This document shows, one piece after another, positions 7,636 to 17,300 of a DNA stretch of 20,414 bases. Source of the stretch: Paramacrobiotus richtersi. Taxonomy: Eukaryota; Tardigrada; Eutardigrada; Parachela; Macrobiotidae. Within the stretch, counting starts at the first letter, position 1. Each line of letters starts with the position of its first letter. A program made the position numbers and the translations under genes. Below the pieces are notes generated by a model. That model did no database searches and was not told the DNA's origin. It saw only the letters and a program-made list of their open reading frames with translations. The DNA lies in NCBI GenBank assembly GCA_034698045.1, contig JAQGAU010001233.1:1-20414 (forward strand), read 5' to 3'.

Positions 7636-10600
7636 ATGAAGAATCGAGCGCCTCCGCAAGCGCTAGGATCGAACGATTTGCCACAGGTAAGTAATTCCGA
7701 TCAAAACTGATTAAGAATTTAAGATGTAAAAAATGACGTTAAGTAATTTATCACAGCTTTGTGTAATGTTTCTGATATCGCTTGTGGACAGTTCACAGTC
7801 ACAGTCAACAGTTCGTGGAAATTTACACAGTCTGTATAGCGCGGACGTTATTATGTGAGCAACTGGTGTGACTACTTGCTTCGTCACTTTGTAGGGTCGG
7901 GAAGATTGCTTACAAGGCCTAGACTTTGTGATTACGGGTACTTTGGAAAGCATTACCCATGAGGACGCCGAAGATCTGGTACAACGTTATGGGGGTGCCG
8001 TCAAATCTGGAGTATCTAACAACACTTCCTACCTAGTTGCTGGACGAGATGCTGGGGAATCGCAAACTAAAAAGGTATCAGTACCTGATGCTGGTTTTTT
8101 ACATGGCATTAATGGACTGGAAAGTTGGGTTTCAAACGGCTTTCTGAACGACAGGCAAAGGAATTGAAAACACCGATAATCTACGAAGATGGATTATTCG
8201 ATTTGATTCGAAAGGCGGCGAAAAACCCAAAACTTCCGAAAAATGGCACGGCGTCCAGTTGGAAAACTGCTAGTTCATCGAAAGTTGGTGCAGCTGTGAA
8301 AACATCTGCCGGAACGACGAAACCCAGAGGCCTTGATGTGGTACAGAATAGGCGATCTTTTCGCATTTTGCATTTATCCGGTATCAGCAAAAGCTTCGTT
8401 TTCTTAGATCATTCTTGATTCGGACGAAGATGATCAGCCTCCCGCGAAAAAGGCCAAAACGAGCACAATTGCCGTAAGCCGAGCGAAAGCGAATGAAAAG
8501 GCTGCGTCTTCCGCTTCGGGTTCCAAAGCTGTGATTTCTGATCAAAACCCTTCTGGGCTACCGTTTCCCATAAAAAAACCTTCTGGACTGGTGCCAGCTG
8601 CTGCCACTGTGAAAAACCCATCAGTTGGGCAAGCTCCGTCGGCAACATCGTCGGAGGCGAGCGAAGGACATCAGACGACAGCCGTACCGAAACAAACTTT
8701 GAGCCCTGAAGTATTTACTCCGGATATGTGTTCCAAAATGAAATTTTTTGAATTTTTCTCATCAAGATTTGTCAGAATGGTTAATGACATCCTGTCTCTT
8801 TTTGTGCAGGTGGCGGGGACGTCTGATTCGGTTACGTCGCCGCTGCCAAGCCAGAACGCTTCCGCTGTGCTATGGGTGGATAAGTATCAACCAAAAGCTC
8901 TAAAGAATGTTGCTGGTCAGCATACACCGCACAGTCCGGCCAATAAACTGCTGGCCTGGCTGAGGAACTGGCAGGGAAACCGGAAACGACTCGGTTACAC
9001 CGCTACTTCTGCTGGTTTGGCAGGCTCAGGTGCACATTTCAAAGCTGTTCTTTTGTCCGGTCCTCCGGGAATTGGCAAGACAACATCGGCCGTTCTGGCG
9101 TGTAGAGAAGCGGGTTATACGTACGTCCATGTCAACGCGTCCGACAATCGTTCCCAGCACATTCTGCAGGAGCAGTTTATGAGCGGCGTAACTTCACATT
9201 CTGTACTGGAATACCAAACTGGCGCAGCTACTAACAATTGTAAGAGTGCTATCATAATGGACGAAGTGGATGGAATGGCTGGAAATGAAGACCGTGGTGG
9301 CGTTCAGGTATATATGATCCCATGTCATGCAAGAACATTTGTGCTATGATTTTGTTTACTTCAGGAAGTCATTCTGCTTATCAAGAAATGTCGTATACCC
9401 GTTATCTGCATCTGTAACGATCGTAAGATCCAGAAGATGCGCTCGTTGGCTGGATACTGTTACGACTTGAGTTTCCATCGTCCTTGTCTGGGACCCATAA
9501 GAGTGAGCAAAAAGCGACCGCGTGATTAGACAAGCAAATTCGTCTTCATGTTGTAGGGCGCTATGTTGTCCATCTGTGCGAAGGAAGGCATCGATATCCG
9601 GCCAAACGCTCTAGATGTAATTATTGAAATGTCCCGGCACGACATTCGTCAGATACTGCATAATTTGTACATGTGGACAATATCAAAAAAGACTATGAGT
9701 TATGATGAAACGAAAGCCAATGCTGTTGCGTCGGAAAAGGACAGCATCAAAATGAGCGCTCCCGAAGCATGCCGTTTGATGTTTGCTCGGTCTCAACCAG
9801 GAGATTTCGTTGACGACAAGATGGATCTGTATTTCCAGGATTACAATTTTGTGCCGCTGTTCATGTTTGAAAATTATTTGAAAGTTAGCACTTATGCAAA
9901 AACAACCAAGTGCGAAGCGTTGGATACTGTCAGCCAGGCGGCGGACAGTTTTTCCATCTCGGATCTCATTGATGCAGAAGTGAGATCCAAGCAAAGCTGG
10001 CATTTGTTACCGCAGCATGTGAGCCCGCAACTGCGAAGAGAAATTTCATAATCTTTCTTGCTTTACGTTATGTGTAATTGTTTTGAATTTACATTCCCGC
10101 TGCACATTTTTTTCAGTCCATTTTGTTGCAGGCTGTGTTTGCAGCCGTTATTCCAGGAAATCTGATGGGGGGATCAATGGGCGCCCAGATACATTTCCCA
10201 GCCTGGCTGGGGAAAAATTCGTCAACCAACAAGAATAAACGCTCGTCACAGGAACTGCAAACTCATATGCGTTTAAAGTATGTAAACTTTGCACTGTTTT
10301 TTGTTTGTTCCGTTTACTTTTTGCGTGCACTAAAGAATGATCAACAGATGGTTTTTATTTTTGCACTGAATGATAGACACCTCGTGTTACTGGCGGCATG
10401 ATCGAAAGTTTGCTTATAGAACTTCCACCAGCTTCACTGGGCTGGTCGTGGATTACTTGCCTGTAATGCGCCAAGCGTTGACTATTCCTTTGAAGAATGA
10501 GGGCAGTGACGGTGTGGATAAAGTGGCCGAGTTCGTTCAATCGTACGACATGATACGGGAAGATATTGATTCTGTTTTGGATGTCACATCATGGGGAGAC

Positions 10601-11054
10601 AAAGATGATGATGTGTTTAAGCATGTTTCCGCTGCTGTAAGCGACAATGAGCGTAATAAGTTTTTTCTGTTTGTTCCCTTTTTTTATGTACAGTACGTAG
10701 TTTGAATGTGTGATATGCTGAGTGTTTATGTGCGTTATGCTAAACAGGTCAAATCCGCCTTGACTCGTCAGCTTAATAAAGGAACCCACCAAAAATCCAT
10801 ACTCCTTGACGGAGATCAAGAAGACAACGTCTCGGGCTAGAGCGGGAGGCGATGTGCAAGCGGATTTGTTGGACGAGGAAATGGCTGGGCCTGATGATGA
10901 AGATAAAGAAGGAGAGGATGTGGAGAAGGATAGCATGGTTAAAGTCAAGAAGAAGCGCTCTTCTGCAAAATCAGCTTCGACATCGAAAGGTGCGCGTGGA
11001 GGCCGGAGTGGAAGTAAAACGGCTGGTAGCTCGGCACGAAGCGGAAAGAAATAA
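7636..11054 (+). CDS. RFC1: Replication factor C subunit 1 (clamp-loader large subunit), N-terminus not located
   Basis: RFC1 is the large subunit of the RFC1-5 ATPase that opens and loads PCNA onto primed DNA in the nucleus. Ten exons: 7636..7686, 7895..8074, 8155..8340, 8408..8710, 8810..9307, 9365..9502, 9557..10018, 10132..10277, 10420..10636, 10748..11054. Exons 1-3 encode the BRCT domain (ALGSNDLPQG, DFVITGTLES, SYLVAGRDAG, IIYEDGLFDLIR). Exon 5 has the RFC box LWVDKYQPK, Walker A GPPGIGKTT (9059-9085) and Walker B DEVD (9260-9271). Exon 6 has the sensor-like ICNDR. Exons 7-9 match the RFC1 C-terminal region (DIRQILHNLYMW, DLIDAEVRSKQSW, DYLPVMRQAL). Exon 10 ends in an acidic then lysine/serine-rich tail. 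The visible product is about 828 residues against 1148 in human RFC1; the difference is mostly the low-complexity N-terminus before the BRCT. An in-frame stop lies just before 7636, so that exon is either spliced or starts at its own ATG. Exon 10 needs one nucleotide fewer near 10778-10782 to stay in the conserved frame (see findings). Confidence 0.96.
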
Positions 11055-11360
11055 GTGGCGAAAGTTGTGTTATGCTTTTTTATCGTACAGTTTTTGCTGA
11101 TGGATGAACACTGGTACCCCGAGTGTCTTCGGAACGGTTTTTCCTATTAGATTTGCTGTACAATCGAATTACGTTGAATTTGCATTGATATATTTGTTTA
11201 ATTAAACGTGTAATTCCTGGTTTCAGTATAATCTGCAAGCGTATCTCTTGAATCCTCTTCTCACTTTTGTACAGAGTAAAACACATAACTGCAACAGCAA
11301 GAGGATGATCAAAGGTTCTATTCCCTAAATGAATTCACAAAGCAACAAGTTCCGGATCAT
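11055..11360. other. Convergent intergenic gap (3' UTRs of RFC1 and cadherin)
   Basis: A 306-nt stretch between the TAA of RFC1 and the reverse-strand TAG of the cadherin. It must hold both 3' UTRs, which may overlap. Apart from the palindromic ATTAAA candidate, I see no ORF with protein-like composition, no RNA gene and no repeat. Confidence 0.7.
11197..11206. promoter_or_regulatory. Candidate bidirectional poly(A) signal (ATTAAA on both strands)
   Basis: The palindrome TTTAATTAAA contains the common variant hexamer ATTAAA on each strand. It lies about 150 nt past the RFC1 stop (11054) and about 155 nt past the cadherin stop (11361) on the opposite strand. No AATAAA was seen in the 306-nt gap between these convergent genes. 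One palindromic signal could therefore serve both 3' ends. That function is inferred from position and motif only. Confidence 0.4.
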
Positions 11361-14300
11361 CTACAGTTCTGTCGACTCTAGTTTAGCGATATATTTCCCC
11401 TCTTTATCCTCGATGGTCTCGTAAATATTGTTATACGTCTGTTGATCCGTCCTCCTCTTGACCAAATCCCCGAAATGCACCTCCTTAACCACACTCTTCC
11501 CACTCCCTTCCGGCGAAACCCCCTTGAGCACGCGCGCTTCATCCCCAAAAAACGTTGTCTTGCGCACCTGCTCCTCATACCCACTGCCCATTTCACCCGG
11601 GAGAGAGTTCTCCTCAGCGGAGGACGCACTCTTCCCATCTGATTCCGTCTCTTTGGTCCACTTCTCCACGTAGCTATTCATCCACACGGGATTCGAACCC
11701 TCGTAACTATGGAGATTCGTCCCCGGGACCTCGGTGGGATGCAGTCCGGCGGTGCTGTCACTGGAACTGAATGCTAGAGCGGTTGCCGCACGGAGTTTCC
11801 GAGTGTACCGTGACCGTTGGGAGCAGAACAACGCGGCTGACAGGATGAGTAGGAGAAGTAAGCCGAGTGTGATGCCGATGAGAAGTGCTTTGAGGACGGT
11901 GGTCTCGTTGGTTAGGGGTTCGCGGGGGATGGCTCGTTGGACTTCGATGATGTTGAAGGCTTTGAAGGCGGTTTCCAGGCGGTCGTAGGTCTGGTCGATG
12001 AGAGCGATGATGGTGTCCACGTCCATGATTTTACCGGTTGGGTCGACAAAGTGCATCAGGACATCGGAGAGGCGCTCGTTCACTGTGCCGCTGTCGTCGA
12101 TATGGGTAACCACATCATCAATCTGTAACGTTACAATCGTTCATACACTTTGCGCAGCATTCCTTACCATGCCAGATTTGACATTACAACAGTAAAATTG
12201 TGCATAGAAATCACTTTATTCGATACTTTATACGTTCGTACTTTTATCTTAGCCTCTTATTCAGAGACGCGGTCGAGAAATGTGAAACAGCAAGAGTTAC
12301 ACGAAGTGATTGGTTTATGGTTAATTTCACATACATTAGCCCTGGCTCCAGTGATGTTCGATAAAGTTTCCAGCAATTCATCCTCGATAGTTCGAACATC
12401 CTCAGGTTTGCCAAGCAGGGTAAACTGCACGCGCTGATCAGCGCGAAGTAGATAAATCTGCGAGCAAAAACCCCCGTTAACAGTATGAAACATACATAAT
12501 CTTAGAAAGGTCACCCACGAAGAGCCTGGCGGTGTCGTTGAATCCGCTTCGATCTTCGGCCAAAACAGTAAAGTCAAAGTAGCCCTTCATGTCCGGGCTG
12601 AATTTGACATTGAGAAAGACTTCGCCGCTCTGTTTGTCAATGGTGAACGGTGGGTCACGGAAGGAATCTTCTTTATTGAGATTGATGTTGATTGGTTCCT
12701 CGATCGTGTAAGTCACGGCACCATTTTCCCCGTCATCCGGATCGATTGCCTAGTTATCAGTACTCACTGAAGTCACAAGAAAGATCATACAATACGTTAC
12801 AGAAAAAGCTATTAGTCATTTGGTCAGTTTCCGGTAGAAACTGATCTCTTTGCATCTCTGTATAGATTACAAGCCACAGACTTTTTACTGGTAAAGCCGA
12901 AACTATGAAATGGACACCTGCGCCACCACACTGCGGACGCTAAATAAAAGGCAGAGGTTTACAGATGAACACTCGAAAGTTACAGCTGCGTTTGTGGTTT
13001 GTTCCAACAACAATACGCTTCAAGTGGTCGAACGAGTGAGCATTGGCCAGTGTGCCGCTCATACGACTGTTTTCTTATCAGAAGTATCAATCAAGCGTTG
13101 TTGGTTCAGTGGTAGAATGCTCGCCTGCCACGCGGGCGACCCGGGTTCGATTCCCGGACAACGCATTTTTGAGTTTTTTTCAACCACTGCCGGTGCACAG
13201 TCCCTGTGGTCCACAGGGAGTCATCAAACTGTTTAGTGCTGCAAAACTTGGACCTAACTTACTAAGCTTCTGATTTTCAGAGAATTCAGCCTTCTTAATG
13301 AACACTCCCCGTTCCATATCAAGCAGTTCCACGATTTCCACTGTTCATGTAATATGATCATTGCATTTCGTGCAGTACTCGATGCATAACATCCTGCACT
13401 GTGTCTATCATACTTAATAAAAAATAGACTCACCGTTAATTTTGTTACACGGGCGCCGTATTTGCTCTCCACCGTGACTCCAGCCGTATACTCCTTCCTG
13501 GGGAATCTCGGGGGATTATCATTGACGTCATCCACGATAATCACCGCCTGCATCAACGAGTGGTCTTTCGTTGTGAGGGGAATAGGTGCGCCGGGGCTCA
13601 GATAGTTACAGTTGCTGGAAGCTTTAATGGCCAGCTCATAGGTCGTAAACCGTTCTCGGTCAAGGGAGGCTAGTAAACGGATTTCCCGCGAGTGTTTCTC
13701 CAGCGAGAAGGTCTTGTTCGTATTGCCGGCGACGATGAAGTAACAAGTCTGGGTGTGCTCCACATCACCGTCCTCGTCGAAGGCTTCGGCTGCTTTACCG
13801 ATTACGCTTCCTAAATACACAAGCTGTCAATTCAAATAGAACGGATGTGAGCATTTTAAAGGTCACCTGGTGGGTAGTTTTCTACAACGTGGAATTCTTG
13901 TCTTGCCACACGGAATATCGGTTCTAAAATGCATTAAAATTTTATCTATATGGTGAGAATTTGAACACTGCCAGCCGTTTCACTTTGCTCACCGTTGTCG
14001 TTGATATCGATCACTCTGACTATAAACCGCTGCAGAGTGTTGCGCTGGGGAACGCCCAGATCGTGGGCATCCACAAACAGCGTGTACTGCTTTTGACGTT
14101 CTCTGTCCAAAGGATGGATGAGCGCTATCCACCCGGTGTTTCTGTCCAGCTCGAACGTTTGGTAGTCGTAGTTTTGATCGGTTAGGAAGGAATACTTCAC
14201 AACGGCATTGTCACCAATGTCGTTATCAACGGCTTGCACCTGGACGATTTTGGTCCCAACCGTAGCGTTCTGTAAACAATTTATAGTTATTTTAAAGCAC

Positions 14301-17300
14301 CATAATATTTCATATCAAAATTTTCAGTTCCAGTTAATACTGTCGACTATTCGTTATTTGCTGTTTTCACATACCTCCCAAACGGCAACGGACTCATTGG
14401 CGATGGGGTGCACAAATACTGGAGCATTATCATTGAAATCTTCCACACAAATATGGAATGTTCGGTTCGTGGCCAAAGAAGGGAAACCCTGATCACGAGC
14501 TTCCACATCGAGTGTGTAGTTCCCGTATTTGTTGTTCAGAGCGACGGTGGTCATTAGGGCGCCATGGTTATGGGACACATCGAACAATTCTAATGAAATT
14601 CAGTTCAGTTAGAAATTTAAATGCATACGTATGGAGTTGAATAGTGCGTCACAAGCAAGCTGAAAGAATAAAACATTAAAGAGTTTAACAAAGTAAACAA
14701 GATTTACTGGACAATAACATGCATATTAATATTGATTCCATAATAATTTATAGAAAAATCAATCTTAAGAAACAAAGTAGATGACTTACGAGGTCAAATT
14801 AAACAATAAAATCAACAACCAAAAATTTTAAGATAATTAAGGAAGATAGAGTAAATTACGGCTAAGGACGGATAAAATTATATATACGATAAGAGCATAA
14901 ATTACATACTGGAACCATTTCCTCCAACAGCTTTGAATCGAATCTCGGAATTTGGCGTAAACGGCTGATCCAGATCCGTGGCACGGATAGTATAAAACTG
15001 TGTCCCAGCGCCATCGGTTTCAATCAATCGGATGCAATCGGAAAGGTCATCCGTATTTATAATTGGTGCTACAAGCATTCACGCGTAACAACCCATTATC
15101 CAAACTAAACCGCAAATTTCTGACGTACCATTGTCGTTAACATCTTCCACCGTAATCCGAATCGTCTTGGAGGATTTCCGGCTGGCCCGATTGAAACCAT
15201 TCTGGAAATCATCCACTGCATTGACAACCAGCGCATACGAATTCCTCTCCTCCCGATCCAACCGCCCGGCCACCGTGATCGTTCCGGTATCCTTGTCAAT
15301 AATGAATTTCCCGAAGGCGGTCGATGGATCCAGCGTATAACTGACATGTCCATACGGGCCGGAATCGGGATCCAGGGCGCGGACGGTAGTCACCTCCTGA
15401 CCGATTTGGACATCCTCCCGGACGGTGACGTCACTCGGAGCGAATGTAAAGTTTGGATTCTACAAGGAAATCAATGTAGAATCGTGATACGGAAAGAATG
15501 GGATGGCTTACGTTATCGTTCACGTCGATGACATAAAGGTACACAGGCGCTATGCTGGATAAGGGCGGTACGCCGGAGTCAGTGGCCCGGGCTGTGAAGT
15601 TAATCCAGTCGAACTGTTCGCGGTCCAGTGGTTTCAGTAAGGTTATTTCACCGGTTTCCGGGTTGATTTTGAAGAAGGTTTGGACTGACATAGCCAGCTG
15701 AAACATCACACAAATGCCCATGCAAGGTCGTGAAATTTTTATGCTTCTTCGTAAAATGAGAGAATTCACAGTGTATACGGTACAATTTATACTTTATGCT
15801 CTACAGTTTATACTGTACAGACTGTATTATTGACTGTATGAGTTTATACTGTATAGGACTGGGTCTTACGTTTTCGATTGAATATTTGATGGCTCGCGAC
15901 TTATCCTTATCCGACGCGACAATATGGAACATGGGCGACGTCGGGACGAAATTCTCAATAACCGAATTCTCATAATACGGTCCCGAATTCAGCATGGGAA
16001 AGATGAAATGCGGCGGATTATCATTGACATCCACCACCCGAATCTGCACCGTCGCCACCGCCGTCTGCCGACCCGTTTCCGACGCGGTGTCCTCCGCTTG
16101 CACCGTGACCTTAACGGTTTCGAACACTTCCCGGTCCAAGGGGGCCGCTACAAACAGCACCCCGTCCGGCCGCATTCCAAAGCATGTTGTGTAGTTGAAA
16201 TCTTCCTTTCGGACCGGGACAAGGGACTCCGAGAGGGCGTCGGTTACGTCGACGAGGGTGTAGGTTAGATGGGCGTTGTGATCGGGATCGGTGGCTGCGA
16301 TACGGAGGATGGTGGAACCGATTGGTGTGGTCTCGTTGACATCGATGATCGGGAATGGGGGGAATACTGGGGGTTTATTGTTGATGTCGGTGATGGTGAT
16401 GGTTACTTGGGTGGTACCGGTTTTCTGGTCGGTACCGAAACCTCCGTCCAGTGCTACCACCTGTCAGTCAAACGCAGAACGGCATAACCAAATGATCAGA
16501 TTCGTAGCTGTAATTATGATACCACTAAGCTACTCTAACTGCGGCATTCTTCTGATCAAAAATGCCTGTGTTAATCCCGCTAAAGTAAGGGTGCAGTGTA
16601 CCAGCGAACAAATGCCATACTACGAATATTCCCATGCCTGGGAATATTCAGTAGACAGTTAAGATGGAAAGCAGTGTTGTTTATTACCGTGAGGGTATTT
16701 TTAACAGTAAAAATTTGTTGGGAAATAGGTGGCAAATCGCATGTTTGGTAAATAGCTAAGAGCGCAATTTTTGGGACTCAAACGGCCTTATTAGCCACTA
16801 TTCTACGAGCTGATACACATTACACCGCGTTAATAAAATTACTGCAGCGACATTTTCATTCAATCACGTAAAAAACAACCACGCTACTTTAACTAAACAG
16901 CTTGTACTATAAAAAAATCAAAGCAAATGACTGAAAGAGAAAAGATTCGTGAATGAAAATACATTATTACCATACGACTTCACGCAGATGTCCTGTGGAA
17001 TAGAATAGCCAAGCTTCCTGAAAACAGGCGCAATAGCCCCTGTACTACGATAACCCAGTGCAAGATAAGCTGCCACTCTGTTAAAGCTTAATTCTTGCAG
17101 CCACAAGGGAATATCGCTTTAGACGAAATTAATCAATTATTACAATAATTTGAAAGCTTATAGGCACCGAAATCGCCGTCCCAGATCAACATGTCAGCAA
17201 ATGCCGAGCAGATGATCGTGCAGAATAGGTACCCGCAGGCAACCATAATACCACTACTGCATTTAGATCAAAAGGGAATACAACGCATGCATTGGAGTTC

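Larger units (their letters stand above)
12750..13433. other. Cadherin intron hosting the tRNA-Gly gene
   Basis: A 684-nt intron between exons ending at 13434 and starting at 12749 (donor GTGAGT, acceptor ..ACTAG). Apart from the antisense tRNA, its terminator and the 19-bp palindrome, I see nothing assignable in it. Confidence 0.75.

Noticed and set aside
8341-8418. Extension of the RFC1 BRCT exon past 8340
   Set aside because: The extra residues do not match RFC1. The donor GTACAG at 8341 and acceptor TTCTTAG at 8401-8407 restore the conserved acidic linker.
13254-13820. 188-residue ORF containing a cadherin repeat
   Set aside because: Only the part down to 13434 is exon (start 13810). 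The rest reads into an intron after a GTGAGT donor.
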